This document shows, piece after piece, positions 34,654 to 44,210 of a stretch of 64,000 bases of DNA. Both the position numbers and the translations under genes were made by a program. Origin of the DNA: UBA1672 sp050633285 (lineage in GTDB: Bacteria > Pseudomonadota > Alphaproteobacteria > Micavibrionales > Micavibrionaceae); contig JBOEGG010000002.1 in assembly GCA_050633285.1 (NCBI GenBank), positions 471,450 through 535,449 of the forward strand, read 5' to 3'. The notes below the pieces were generated by a model that was not told where the DNA came from, made no database searches, and was given only the letters and a program-made list of their open reading frames with translations. Positions within the stretch are counted from its first letter, which is position 1. Each line of letters opens with the position of its first letter.

Positions 34654-35829
34654 ATGACAGATCCTATTGTTATTGTTGCAGCAAAAAGAACTGCAATTGG
34701 CACATTGGGCGGTGGGCTTTCCACAACGCCGGCAAGTAAACTTGGTGAAACGGTTATCCGCGCTTTGGTTGATGATGCAAAACTAAACGAAGGTGATGTT
34801 GATGATGTGATAATGGGGCAGGTTCTAACTGCCGGATGTGGCCAAAATCCTGCACGTCAATCTGCATTGAATGCAGGGCTAGGGCAAGGGTGTACGGCAT
34901 TAACAATTAATCAGGTCTGTGGTTCAGGTCTTCGTAGTGTGGCAATGGGTGTACAGTCAATTCTCAGTGGAGATGCTGACATTATTATTGCAGGTGGTCA
35001 GGAAAATATGAGTATGTCACCACACATCATGCATCTGCGTGAGGCTGTAAAGTTTGGTGATGCTTCCATGCGTGACACTATGGTTATGGATGGTTTATGG
35101 GATATCTTTAATGACTACCATATGGGCATTACTGCCGAAAATATTGCGCAAAAATACGATATATCAAGAGAAGATCAGGATAAGTTTGCTGCGCAATCGC
35201 AAAACCGTGCAGAGGCAGCAATCAATAAGGGACGATTTAATGATGAGATTGTCCCTGTTGAAGTGAAAAAAAGAAAAGAAACTATATCAATAGATAAAGA
35301 TGAGTTTCCAAGAGCTGGCGTAACATCCGAAAGTCTTGCAAAATTACGTCCTGCATTCAAAAAGGACGGCACAGTAACGGCTGCAAATGCATCGGGAATT
35401 AATGATGGTGCGGCAGCTGTTGTTTTGATGCGTGAAAGCGAAGCACAAAAACGTGGTTTAACACCGCTTGTAAAGATTACATCATGGGCAACAGAAGGTG
35501 TTGACCCATCTGTCATGGGTACAGGGCCAATCCCCGCATCACAATCGGCACTCAAAAAAGCAGGTTGGAGTGTTTCTGATCTGGATCTTGTTGAATCAAA
35601 CGAAGCTTTTGCCGCACAAGCATGTTGTGTTCTTAAGGAAACAGGCTTTGATCCTGAGAAGACAAATGTAAACGGTGGTGCGATTGCGTTAGGGCATCCT
35701 ATTGGTGCATCCGGTACGCGCGTGCTTGTGACATTGCTGCATGAAATGGTGCGTCGTGATGCATCGAAAGGTTTGGTTACACTTTGTATTGGTGGCGGTA
35801 TGGGAATTGCCATGTGTGTAGAACGCTAA
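34654..35829 (+). CDS. phaA: Acetyl-CoA acetyltransferase (beta-ketothiolase)
   Basis: 391 residues, thiolase family. It condenses two acetyl-CoA to acetoacetyl-CoA, the first step of PHB synthesis. Catalytic residues are present: the nucleophilic Cys in NQVCGSGLRSVAMG, His in GGAIALGHPIGASG and Cys in TLCIGGGMGIAM. Length and motifs match biosynthetic thiolases such as PhaA. It lies 87 bases after phaC and 40 before phaB, so phaCAB is probably one transcription unit. Degradative thiolase activity is also possible, but the context favours synthesis. Confidence 0.96.
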   Translation: MTDPIVIVAAKRTAIGTLGGGLSTTPASKLGETVIRALVDDAKLNEGDVDDVIMGQVLTAGCGQNPARQSALNAGLGQGCTALTINQVCGSGLRSVAMGVQSILSGDADIIIAGGQENMSMSPHIMHLREAVKFGDASMRDTMVMDGLWDIFNDYHMGITAENIAQKYDISREDQDKFAAQSQNRAEAAINKGRFNDEIVPVEVKKRKETISIDKDEFPRAGVTSESLAKLRPAFKKDGTVTAANASGINDGAAAVVLMRESEAQKRGLTPLVKITSWATEGVDPSVMGTGPIPASQSALKKAGWSVSDLDLVESNEAFAAQACCVLKETGFDPEKTNVNGGAIALGHPIGASGTRVLVTLLHEMVRRDASKGLVTLCIGGGMGIAMCVER

Positions 35830-35869
35830 AATTATTTTAAAGATATTATATTAAGTAAGGATATTAATT

Positions 35870-36595
35870 ATGAGCAATAAAGTCGCAATTGTTACTGGTG
35901 GAACGCGTGGCATAGGTCTTTCTATTTCACTGGCTTTAAAAGAAGATGGTTATTTTGTCATCGCCAATTATAGAGGGAATGAAGAGGCTGCACAAAAATT
36001 TCGTGAAGAGACAGGCTGTGAAGCGGTTAAATTTGATGTTGCAAGCTACGAAGAATGTGAAACTGCAATAGAGAAAATAGAGCAAGATTTTGGGCCAGTC
36101 GCGGTTGTTGTAAATAATGCGGGAATTACACGTGACGGTGTTCTGCACAAAATGAGCCAAGATAATTGGAGCGATGTCATACAAACAAATTTAACATCAT
36201 GTTTTAATATGTGCCGTGTTGTTATTCCTAAGATGAGAGAGCGGAAATTCGGCCGCATTGTGAATATAAGCTCTATTAATGGACAAAAAGGGCAATTCGG
36301 ACAGGTTAATTACTCTGCTGCGAAGGCTGGTATTCTTGGGTTTACAAAGGCTTTGGCATTAGAATCTGCGGCAAAAAACATCACTGTAAATGCAATTTGT
36401 CCGGGCTATATTGAAACTGATATGACCTCATCTATGCCACAGGAGGTTTTGGATACAATTGTAAGGCAAATTCCATCAATGCGTATGGGGCATACAGATG
36501 AAATTGCGGCTATTGTGTCATTTCTTTCTTCGGAAAAAGCTGCATTTATTACAGGTGCAACATTATCCGCAAATGGCGGTCAATACATGGCATAG
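35870..36595 (+). CDS. phaB: Acetoacetyl-CoA reductase
   Basis: 241 residues, short-chain dehydrogenase/reductase. It reduces acetoacetyl-CoA to (R)-3-hydroxybutyryl-CoA with NADPH. Motifs are the cofactor site VTGGTRGIGLSISLAL, NNAGITRD, and the catalytic YSAAKAG, with the PhaB-typical ending ITGATLSANGGQYMA. AAGGA precedes the start. A close relative is FabG, but the phaA neighbour and the NGGQYMA end favour PhaB. A small ATAGC/GCTAT hairpin overlapping the stop may be a weak terminator. Confidence 0.95.
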   Translation: MSNKVAIVTGGTRGIGLSISLALKEDGYFVIANYRGNEEAAQKFREETGCEAVKFDVASYEECETAIEKIEQDFGPVAVVVNNAGITRDGVLHKMSQDNWSDVIQTNLTSCFNMCRVVIPKMRERKFGRIVNISSINGQKGQFGQVNYSAAKAGILGFTKALALESAAKNITVNAICPGYIETDMTSSMPQEVLDTIVRQIPSMRMGHTDEIAAIVSFLSSEKAAFITGATLSANGGQYMA

Positions 36596-36668
36596 CTATG
36601 GCTATAGTTTGTTTATATAAAATACTATTTCCAATAGAAAAAAACTGGGCTTTGCGGTAGAATTAACT

Positions 36669-37187
36669 ATGGCAAAAGACAGAATTATTTTAGAAAGAAG
36701 ATTTGTTCCCAAGGGCAGCATTATTATGCGTCAAGGGGATGAGGGGTATTCTGCATATCTGGTGCAATCTGGCAGAGTAAGTGTTTATTCCAACATAGAT
36801 GGTCAAAATATTGAGCTGGCACAGCTTGGTATGGGAGAGATCTGCGGAGAAATGGCTCTCATTAATGAGGATGTCCGTAGTGCAAGTGTTAGAGCGATTG
36901 AGGATTCTAACCTGATTGTGATAACGCGTGCCTCTTTTGATCAACGTATGGAAAATAGTGATCCGGCTATTCGTGCTATGGTGCAAATGCTGATTAAACG
37001 TATACAGACGGGTAATACCGATATACTGGATCGTAAAAGTGACCTTGTAGACTTAAAGAAATCTGTACAAACGATTTATGATAATGTTCGCTCTGGCTTC
37101 AATGAAAAGACGGCGCAATCATTCGATCGTAATGTGAAAGAAAAGCTCGACGCATTTCTTAATGCCATAGATGATTTTGATGCATAA
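36669..37187 (+). CDS. Cyclic nucleotide-binding domain protein without HTH
   Basis: 172 residues. An N-terminal CRP/cNMP-binding beta-roll (FVPKGSIIMRQGDEGYSAYLVQSGRVSVY) contains the phosphate-binding cassette region GEICGEMALINEDVRSASVRA, with the Glu and Arg that contact the ribose and phosphate. The C-terminus (about residues 115-172) is helical and has no DNA-binding HTH or enzyme domain. It may act as a stand-alone cNMP sensor or an adaptor. It follows phaB after 73 bases but has no ribosome site of note. Linkage to PHB metabolism is contextual only. Confidence 0.87.
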   Translation: MAKDRIILERRFVPKGSIIMRQGDEGYSAYLVQSGRVSVYSNIDGQNIELAQLGMGEICGEMALINEDVRSASVRAIEDSNLIVITRASFDQRMENSDPAIRAMVQMLIKRIQTGNTDILDRKSDLVDLKKSVQTIYDNVRSGFNEKTAQSFDRNVKEKLDAFLNAIDDFDA

Positions 37188-37306
37188 ATGCACCTGTTAT
37201 ACATCTCGTGTATTACTCATTACTGCTTTCCCTTTGCACTTGTAGAACTCTATATCACAGAGTAGAATAACCATTCTCTTGTGATAAATGTTCTGAAAGG
37301 CGCGCC

Positions 37307-40300
37307 ATGAAACGTGCAATTTACGCTGTATTCGTAATTTTTATTCTTTCTATTGTCGCGGTTTTGGCTGCCCCGTCCTTCATTGATGTGTCGGTTTACA
37401 AAGGTCAAGCCATAGACGCGTTTAAGAAGCAAACGGGTCTGGAATTAAATCTTGGCGGTGAGGTGGATATTGCTTTTTTACCATCCCCTAAGTTTGTGGC
37501 TGAAGATGTCACAGTACTCTCTGCAATAAAAGATCAGAAAAGCGATATCGTCTCATTTGAACGTTTGAATGTTAATCTTTCGATTATGCCACTATTACAA
37601 GGGAAGGTAAGTATTCAGTCCGTTACCCTTGTAAAACCTATTGTAACTATAGAGAAGAAAAAAGACGGAACGTTTAATTTCTCTACACCCGAAATTTTAG
37701 GTGAACAGGTCACAGGTAAAGAGGAAAAGACGCAAAATCGCAGAACTGAAACAGCCACCCTGCCGCAAATATCTCTGGATAAGATTCATATACAAGATGG
37801 GGTGTTTAGCTATAAGGATCATAAGACAGGTCAAATTACAGAAGTACGAAACATTAACGCAGATCTGGGAGCGCAGAGCCTAACGGGGCCTTATTGGGCG
37901 CAAGGGTCACTCTTCTACGACCGTTCTTCAATTGACTTTAATATAAAAACTAAAAAATTAGATCAGGAAAATAAGGTTATATCATCTGATATCGCACTGG
38001 AACTTAAACCGGACGGCGTACAGTTGAATTATGCTGGTGTTATTGGTTACGGTGCAGGAATGTCAGTGCAAGGTCACACGACCCTAAATATCGCATCAAT
38101 CAAGAAAAGCTTGTCTCATTATGGAGGCAATGAAACGATAAGGGATAACGTCCCCGTTCTCCTAAAAGGGCTAGTGACATTAGAAAACTCAGAGGTAAAC
38201 CTAAAAGACATAAATTTGAAGGTAGGGGATCAGGACATTGATGTCGGTGCAAGCGTCTCTTTATCTCCTTTGTCATATAAAATATCACTAAAAAATACAG
38301 AAGGTCTTAACCTCTCTAACATCATTAATGGGCCTGTCCCATTCAATAAACTTGTCACAAACATGAACATATCAGGAGATGCGCAAGGTATATTGTTGAA
38401 GTCATCATCTGTGAAGCTGGATGAAACGGCATTGAATCTGTCCGGTAAATACAGTTTTCCTGATGCACACGCAAAAGAGCGCGCAAAACTCCGTGTGAAG
38501 ATCTCTTCTGAGAAAGTGAATTATGATAATTTCGTCATAACACCAACAGAGAATGGTGAACCTATCAAAGCACAAACAACATCAAAAACAGGTCATATGA
38601 TTAAGGAGAGCGCATCAAATATTTCATTACCAATAGATGTGTCGTTAGATCTTAAGGTTAATGAGCTCAAATATCAGGAAAAGAGCTATAAAAATGTGCG
38701 TGTGAACGGTGAGCTTAATGATAATACGATGAGTTTAACAGAGTTCTCTGTGAAGGATTATGAAGGCGCAAATATTTCTGCCAAGGCAAATATAACAAAT
38801 GTGAAATTACTCTCAGGTATTACATCTTATGTAACAGTGGATGTTACGGATGTATCACGGTTCGCTACTGCGCTGTCATTAGATGCAAAAAGTTTGCCGC
38901 CACTTATAAAAACGGCAAAGCTAAAAAGCAAGTTAGAAGGGAATATACGAGAGATTAACCTGACTGCCAATATTGAGGCTGCCGGTGGTGAGGTAATTGC
39001 TAAGGGCAAGCTTGAAAACATATTGGGTCAGATGAAAATAGAAGATTTAGCTTTACAGGTGAAACACAAAAGTGTCGCAAAAGCAGTGCATACATTTACA
39101 GGTGTCGCATTGGACCAACGCGTATTTGGTAAAGCGTTAAATTTTTATACAAAAGTGAACCAGTCCGGAACGCGTTATGCTCTGGGGGCAATAAAGGCCA
39201 ATATATCAGGTGTAGAGGTTCAAGGAGACGTTGATGTGAATATGTCGACAGATAAGCCGACTGTAAAAGGAAATCTGAAATTTGGAACACTTGCACTGAA
39301 CTCAATTATGGGGGCACGTGGTTCAAAATCAAATAGAACTGGGTCAGGAACAAGCTCAAGGAATGTAAACTCCTCTGCGGGACGTTGGTCCAAAGTTGCG
39401 ATTGATACAAGTGCGTTACATGCTGTTAATCTGGACGTCATAGTAAGTGCAAAGAAAATTGAATACGGGCAATGGCCTCTTATATCTCCTGCATTAAAGT
39501 TGAAGTTGAAAGATGGGCACCTAAAAATAACAGATTTAAATGCGGGTCTTTTTGGTGGGCGTATTACGTCAACCACAGATGTAAAAACAGTATCAAAACC
39601 GCGTCAGCCTATCTATTTTGAAAGCCAAAGTGCATTTCGTAATGTGGATTTAGGAAAATTATCTAATGCGCTCATTGGCACCAAGCTAGTAAAAATTACC
39701 GGAAATGGTGATATGGAGCTTAACGTGAAAAGCTCAGGCAGCAGTCCTGCGGCACTTATTCATGATTTAAGTGGTAATGGTAATGTGAATGGTAACAAGA
39801 TTATCTTAGATGGTGTTGATGTAAAACGCTTTGCGAAGGCTCTTTCATATGACAGTAAGCCCGGTGACACAATTACGGGGCTTTGGAAGGGGACAACAAA
39901 GGGTGGTACGAGTAAATTTGAAACGCTAGGCGGTGTGTTGAATATTAAAAATGGCGTTGTGAATATCCAAAAGATGGATCTGGATGGTGCAGAGTCATCC
40001 ATCATAACACGTGGGCAAGTTAACTTGCCAAAATGGACGCTATCGACAAAACACACGATTACCGTAAAACCTCAAGATGATATCCCATCTGATATACCGC
40101 CATTCGATATATCGATTAATGGTTCATTAGATAACCCTGCACAAAATATGGGGCAATCATTGTTGAATGAGTATTTAAACCGTAAAATTCAGCGTAAACT
40201 TAACAAAATCCTTGCCGATCAACTGGGTTTTCCTTCAAACGATAATAATACGCCCCAGAATGAAGGGGATAATAAGAACAACGGATCACAAGGTGGTAAT

Positions 40301-40372
40301 AAAAAGTCCGATCCTGTAGAAGACCTCGCAGAAAAGGCAATAAAAGGAATAATCGGAGATTTACTGCGCTAA
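37307..40372 (+). CDS. AsmA-family membrane-anchored protein
   Basis: 1021 residues. An N-terminal membrane helix (about 5-22) is followed by the AsmA N-terminal domain (FIDVSVYKGQAIDAFKKQTGLELNLGGEVDIAFLPSPKFVAEDVTV), a long beta-rich chorein-like body, and the AsmA_2 C-terminal region (GNGDMELNVKSSGSSPAALIHDLSGNGNV, then FDISINGSLDNPAQNMGQSLL). A low-complexity Asn/Gly/Lys tail with a last helix ends the protein. AsmA-like proteins span the periplasm and are implicated in phospholipid transport to the outer membrane. It is monocistronic, overlapping a convergent ribbon-helix-helix gene by 12 bases. Confidence 0.93.
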   Translation: MKRAIYAVFVIFILSIVAVLAAPSFIDVSVYKGQAIDAFKKQTGLELNLGGEVDIAFLPSPKFVAEDVTVLSAIKDQKSDIVSFERLNVNLSIMPLLQGKVSIQSVTLVKPIVTIEKKKDGTFNFSTPEILGEQVTGKEEKTQNRRTETATLPQISLDKIHIQDGVFSYKDHKTGQITEVRNINADLGAQSLTGPYWAQGSLFYDRSSIDFNIKTKKLDQENKVISSDIALELKPDGVQLNYAGVIGYGAGMSVQGHTTLNIASIKKSLSHYGGNETIRDNVPVLLKGLVTLENSEVNLKDINLKVGDQDIDVGASVSLSPLSYKISLKNTEGLNLSNIINGPVPFNKLVTNMNISGDAQGILLKSSSVKLDETALNLSGKYSFPDAHAKERAKLRVKISSEKVNYDNFVITPTENGEPIKAQTTSKTGHMIKESASNISLPIDVSLDLKVNELKYQEKSYKNVRVNGELNDNTMSLTEFSVKDYEGANISAKANITNVKLLSGITSYVTVDVTDVSRFATALSLDAKSLPPLIKTAKLKSKLEGNIREINLTANIEAAGGEVIAKGKLENILGQMKIEDLALQVKHKSVAKAVHTFTGVALDQRVFGKALNFYTKVNQSGTRYALGAIKANISGVEVQGDVDVNMSTDKPTVKGNLKFGTLALNSIMGARGSKSNRTGSGTSSRNVNSSAGRWSKVAIDTSALHAVNLDVIVSAKKIEYGQWPLISPALKLKLKDGHLKITDLNAGLFGGRITSTTDVKTVSKPRQPIYFESQSAFRNVDLGKLSNALIGTKLVKITGNGDMELNVKSSGSSPAALIHDLSGNGNVNGNKIILDGVDVKRFAKALSYDSKPGDTITGLWKGTTKGGTSKFETLGGVLNIKNGVVNIQKMDLDGAESSIITRGQVNLPKWTLSTKHTITVKPQDDIPSDIPPFDISINGSLDNPAQNMGQSLLNEYLNRKIQRKLNKILADQLGFPSNDNNTPQNEGDNKNNGSQGGNKKSDPVEDLAEKAIKGIIGDLLR

Positions 40373-40588
40373 CTTGTTCTGCAAATACTGCAATATATAA
40401 ACACGTAAAGCACTAGACAGGTTGCTCTTCCTGCCCTCATCGATGTTTGAGATAAGCTGATTTATTGAAATATCTTGTTCTTGTGCAATGCTGCGCAAAA
40501 CATCCCAAAATTCATCTTCGAGTGTGATGCTGGTTTCATGTCCCGCAATACGTACAGATCGTTTTTTGAGCTGACTTTCACGGGGCAT
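40361..40588 (-). CDS. Ribbon-helix-helix domain protein
   Basis: 75 residues, with KKRSVRIAGHETSITLEDEFWDVLRSIA then ISINQLISNIDEGRKSNLSSALRVYILQYL. This fits the RHH_4 type small DNA-binding proteins common in alphaproteobacteria, with the strand RSVRI for DNA contact and two helices for dimerisation. It sits 35 bases upstream of nothing on its strand: fumC lies before it (40624), so both may be read from one transcript. No antitoxin partner is visible, so a toxin-antitoxin role is not supported. Confidence 0.85.
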   Translation of the reverse strand: MPRESQLKKRSVRIAGHETSITLEDEFWDVLRSIAQEQDISINQLISNIDEGRKSNLSSALRVYILQYLQNKLAQ

Positions 40589-40623
40589 GTTATATCCTTA
40601 ATAAATTTTCTAATTCCGCGCTA

Positions 40624-42045
40624 TTAATCGCGCGGCTTAATCATATCAAGCGGTTTAATCCAGTCTTTGAACTGTTCTTCCGTTAAAAGGCCAAGCTCCA
40701 TGCCTGCCTCTTTTAATGTTGAGCCATCCTCATGTGCTTTTTTCGCAATTTTAGCCGCATTATCATAGCCAATATGAGGGTTAAGGGCAGTCACAAGCAT
40801 TAAGCTCTGATTGAGAAGCTTCTCAATGCGTGCTTCATTTGCCTCAATACCAACAACACAATTATCTGTGAAGCTGTTACAACCATCCGCAATCAAACGA
40901 ATAGATTGTAAAACATTGTAAATCATAACGGGTTTAAAGACATTAAGCTCAAAGTGACCATTTGACCCTGCAACAGTTACCGCAACATGGTTACCCATAA
41001 TTTGCGCACAAACCATAGTTAAGGCTTCGCACTGTGTTGGGTTAACTTTACCCGGCATGATGGATGAACCTGGCTCATTCGCAGGCAAGGAAATTTCACC
41101 AATACCACAACGCGGACCGGATCCAAGTAAACGAAGGTCATTTGCAATTTTCATGAGTGATGTTGCAATAACATTTAATGCACCAGATAGCTCAACCATT
41201 GCATCATGTGCTGCAAGAGACTCAAACTTATTTTCTGCGGTAACGAAGTCAAGATCAGTAATTTTTGCGACATGATTGGCAAACTTTTCTGCAAAACCTG
41301 CTTTGGAGTTAATACCTGTTCCAACGGCTGTTCCACCTTGTGCAAGCTGCATAACACGTGGAAGAGTTGCTTTCACACGCTCAATGCCATACTCAATTTG
41401 TTTTGCGTAACCGGAAAATTCCTGCCCTAATGTTAATGGTGTAGCATCTTGTAAATGCGTTCTTCCGATTTTTACAATATCTGCAAATTTATTGGCTTTT
41501 TGATCCAAAGCGGAATGTAGTTTTTGTAAAGATGGGATTAGCTCATGGTGTATTTGCTCGGCTGCGGCAATATGCATCGCACTTGGGAATGTATCGTTGG
41601 ATGATTGTCCCATATTCACATGATCATTTGGATGAACTGGAGTTTTACTACCACGCTCCCCACCAAGCATTTCAATAGCACGGTTTGAAATAACTTCATT
41701 TGAGTTCATGTTACTTTGCGTACCTGATCCGGTTTGCCAAACAACAAGTGGAAACTCTTCAATAAGTGTCCCGTCGATCACTTCATCTGCGGCCTTTACG
41801 ATAGCTTCACCAATTTTGCTATCCATGACGCCAAGATCAACATTTGATAGGGCGGATGCTTTTTTCTGAATACCTAATGCGCGGACAAGAGGAGCTGGTA
41901 TCTTTTCACCACCAATTTTAAAATTTTGAAGGGAGCGTTGCGTCTGTGCACCCCAATAACGATCTGCAGGAACCTCAATTGCACCAATAGAATCAGATTC
42001 CATTCGGGTGTTTTGTTCTCCAACTTTTTGTGCTGCTTCACTCAT
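40624..42045 (-). CDS. fumC: Class II fumarate hydratase
   Basis: 473 residues. It hydrates fumarate to L-malate in the TCA cycle without an iron-sulfur cluster. The superfamily signature GSSIMPGKVNPTQCEAL and the substrate-binding GSGTQSNMNSNEV and GQSSNDTFPSAMHI motifs are complete. The length is typical (about 465). The N-terminal 15 residues are extra and polar. Gaps of about 38 bases separate it from purK upstream and 35 from the RHH gene downstream, so one transcript is possible. Confidence 0.97.
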   Translation of the reverse strand: MSEAAQKVGEQNTRMESDSIGAIEVPADRYWGAQTQRSLQNFKIGGEKIPAPLVRALGIQKKASALSNVDLGVMDSKIGEAIVKAADEVIDGTLIEEFPLVVWQTGSGTQSNMNSNEVISNRAIEMLGGERGSKTPVHPNDHVNMGQSSNDTFPSAMHIAAAEQIHHELIPSLQKLHSALDQKANKFADIVKIGRTHLQDATPLTLGQEFSGYAKQIEYGIERVKATLPRVMQLAQGGTAVGTGINSKAGFAEKFANHVAKITDLDFVTAENKFESLAAHDAMVELSGALNVIATSLMKIANDLRLLGSGPRCGIGEISLPANEPGSSIMPGKVNPTQCEALTMVCAQIMGNHVAVTVAGSNGHFELNVFKPVMIYNVLQSIRLIADGCNSFTDNCVVGIEANEARIEKLLNQSLMLVTALNPHIGYDNAAKIAKKAHEDGSTLKEAGMELGLLTEEQFKDWIKPLDMIKPRD

Positions 42046-42083
42046 TTTAATGCTCCTGTTTTGCCGAGTGTTATAACTAGTAA

Positions 42084-43187
42084 CTATTCTGTAATATTGG
42101 GTTTTAAAAAGGTGATATGCCCCATTTTACGGCCTTCACGCACTTCATTCTTGCCATAGTCATGGACACATGCGCTGACCGTATCATAGTGCTCCTGAAT
42201 CAAGCGAATATCATCACCAATAAGGTTCAACATAACGGCATTACTATGATTGTCCGATGAACCGACGGGAAGGGCGCATACTGTTCTAATGTGGTTTTCA
42301 AATTGTGATACACTACAGGCATCAATACTCCAATGACCGGAATTATGTGTGCGTGGGGCAATCTCATTTACAAGAACGCGTCCGTCAGTACAGATGAAAT
42401 ACTCAACGGTAAGAACGCCACGCAACGCCACACAATTCGAAACGCTTTGTGCTATATTTAGAGTTTGTTCTTCAAGCTCCTTGGAAATTCCACATGGTAC
42501 AGTCGTTGTATGCAGTATGTGGTTTTTATGCTCGTTAAGCATTGGGCCATAACTCATTGTTTTTTCGTGCTTATCTCGTGCAATAACAACGGACACTTCA
42601 CATTCAAAATCAACGAGGTCTTCCATGATGAGAGCCTGACCTTTTGTATCATTTAGGAATGATGAAAGGGCAGAATTATTTTCTAAACTCTTAGTATCGC
42701 ACTTAATTTGTCCTTTTCCATCATATCCGAAACGTGCAGTTTTAAGGATAAAGCCATCACAATTCCAATCTTGTGTAATTCTTATAATGTCATCAAGAGA
42801 AGATATCTCAGCCCAGCGTGTTGTTTCAATATCATTATCGTTAAGGAATTTTTTCTCCTTAATACGATCTTGAGACACATCAAGTAAGCCACGTTTTGGG
42901 TATAGAGTGTCGGGCTTTAATTGTTCGAGGTAATCAATTGTTTCAACCGGAATATTCTCAAATTCATACGAAATAAAATCACATTTATCAGAAAATATCT
43001 GTAACGCACTCTTATCATCGTACGCTGCGGTAATTGTATGTAGAGCAACTTGTGAAGCAGGGCTATTCTCTTCAGGGCAGTAGATAATAACAGAAATACC
43101 AAGGCGCGCCGCCGCCATTGCGCTCATACGGCCGAGTTGACCTCCGCCCAAAATACCCAGAACAACAGATTGTGTCGTATCTTTCAT
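42084..43187 (-). CDS. purK: N5-carboxyaminoimidazole ribonucleotide synthase
   Basis: 367 residues, ATP-grasp fold. With ATP and bicarbonate it carboxylates AIR to N5-CAIR in purine synthesis. Motifs are VLGILGGGQLGRMSAMAAARLG at the N-terminus, the ATP-grasp EDLVDFECEVSVVIARD, and VNEIAPRTHNSGHWSIDAC. The gene follows purE by 35 bases on the minus strand, the normal purEK order. The encoded length is typical (about 355-380). Confidence 0.96.
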   Translation of the reverse strand: MKDTTQSVVLGILGGGQLGRMSAMAAARLGISVIIYCPEENSPASQVALHTITAAYDDKSALQIFSDKCDFISYEFENIPVETIDYLEQLKPDTLYPKRGLLDVSQDRIKEKKFLNDNDIETTRWAEISSLDDIIRITQDWNCDGFILKTARFGYDGKGQIKCDTKSLENNSALSSFLNDTKGQALIMEDLVDFECEVSVVIARDKHEKTMSYGPMLNEHKNHILHTTTVPCGISKELEEQTLNIAQSVSNCVALRGVLTVEYFICTDGRVLVNEIAPRTHNSGHWSIDACSVSQFENHIRTVCALPVGSSDNHSNAVMLNLIGDDIRLIQEHYDTVSACVHDYGKNEVREGRKMGHITFLKPNITE

Positions 43188-43222
43188 ATGTCTTATGCCT
43201 TAACTACCGCTCATGCCTTTGT

Positions 43223-43720
43223 CTAATCTTTCGGAATATCCGCAACGCTGTTTGTTTGTTGTTTACGGTAATCTTTTAACCGTGCCAACGTCGCTGCATC
43301 CTGCGTGCCAAGAATAGATGCCGCCAATAACGCCGCGTTCTTTGCTCCGGCTTTACCAATCGCAAGTGTTCCAACAGGTACACCACCAGGCATCTGTGCA
43401 ATGGATAGCAGGCTGTCCATGCCTTTTAGTGCCTTACTCTCTACAGGAACGCCTAGGACAGGAAGAGGGGTTAAGCTTGCAACCATACCCGGAAGGTGCG
43501 CTGCACCACCAGCACCGGCAATGATCACTTTAATACCGTTATCTTCTGCTGATTTTGCATATTCGAACATGCGCTCTGGTGTACGATGCGCCGAGACAAT
43601 CTTGCACTCATGCGCAATGCCAAGGCCATGTAAAATAGTATGCGCTTCCTTCATAGTGTCCCAATCGGATTGGGATCCCATGATAATCCCGACTAACGGG
43701 TTTTCATCTGAATGTGTCAT
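43223..43720 (-). CDS. purE: N5-carboxyaminoimidazole ribonucleotide mutase
   Basis: 165 residues, class I PurE. It converts N5-CAIR to CAIR. The signature GIIMGSQSDWDTMKEAHTIL and the active-site SAHRTPERMFEYA and GGAAHLPGMVASLTPLPVLGVP are intact. The ribosome site is poor. It heads the purEK unit and is preceded by the YdcH gene (50 bases) in the same direction. The opposite strand is open over most of this gene, but that frame is a shadow. Confidence 0.97.
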   Translation of the reverse strand: MTHSDENPLVGIIMGSQSDWDTMKEAHTILHGLGIAHECKIVSAHRTPERMFEYAKSAEDNGIKVIIAGAGGAAHLPGMVASLTPLPVLGVPVESKALKGMDSLLSIAQMPGGVPVGTLAIGKAGAKNAALLAASILGTQDAATLARLKDYRKQQTNSVADIPKD

Positions 43721-43770
43721 AAGGGGGTTATAAGAAAAAGCGGGTTTTAAAGCAAGGACAGAAAGCTATA

Positions 43771-43977
43771 TCATGCAATAATGTCGTCGATAAGATCACT
43801 TTCGATCTTTTTAATCATGTCTTTTAGCCAAAGCTTCTTCTTCTTCATTTGCTGAAGGCGAAGCAGGTTAACAGGCGTATCACTGTTAATGGCACTCTCG
43901 ATCAATTCGTCGAGAGCTCTGTGCTCACTCATATATTCAGCAAGCTTTAATCGTAGTTCTTCCTGGTCTTCTTGCAT
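43771..43977 (-). CDS. YdcH family (DUF465) small protein
   Basis: About 68 residues from the ATG at 43977; a TTG at 43998 would add seven residues. The sequence is a helical hairpin with the family pattern LAEYMSEHRALDELI ... LLRLQQMKKKKLWLKDMIKKIE. DUF465/YdcH proteins are widespread in proteobacteria and have no established function. It lies 50 bases upstream of purE, an association I recall from alphaproteobacteria. Confidence 0.85.
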   Translation of the reverse strand: MQEDQEELRLKLAEYMSEHRALDELIESAINSDTPVNLLRLQQMKKKKLWLKDMIKKIESDLIDDIIA

Positions 43978-44210
43978 GTTTTTCTTACGGTAAATCAACG
44001 AATTAAGTTATAAATGGATATAAAGTATATCACATAATCCATTGTTTAGTAACATAAAAATACAGTTTTGTAACCAAATTGTGCTTCGCGGTATAAAACA
44101 AACAATGAAATATGTAGGATTTCCAAAGAAAACCCCTTGTTGTATCCTGTTTATAGAGCAGTGATTCTATTACTGTCGCATTCAAACCTAACATCAGGAT
44201 TTTTACTTAA

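Noticed and set aside
35175..35813. 212-codon open frame antisense to phaA
   Set aside because: It is antisense to an intact thiolase with all catalytic motifs. The translation has low complexity and no family pattern.
40361..40588. Ribbon-helix-helix gene as an antitoxin
   Set aside because: No toxin-like partner lies beside it. The neighbours are asmA-type and fumC, so a toxin-antitoxin module is not supported.
43305..43733. 142-codon open frame on the plus strand across purE
   Set aside because: It lies wholly antisense to purE, whose motifs are complete, and its translation is Ala/Pro-rich, as expected from a shadow frame.
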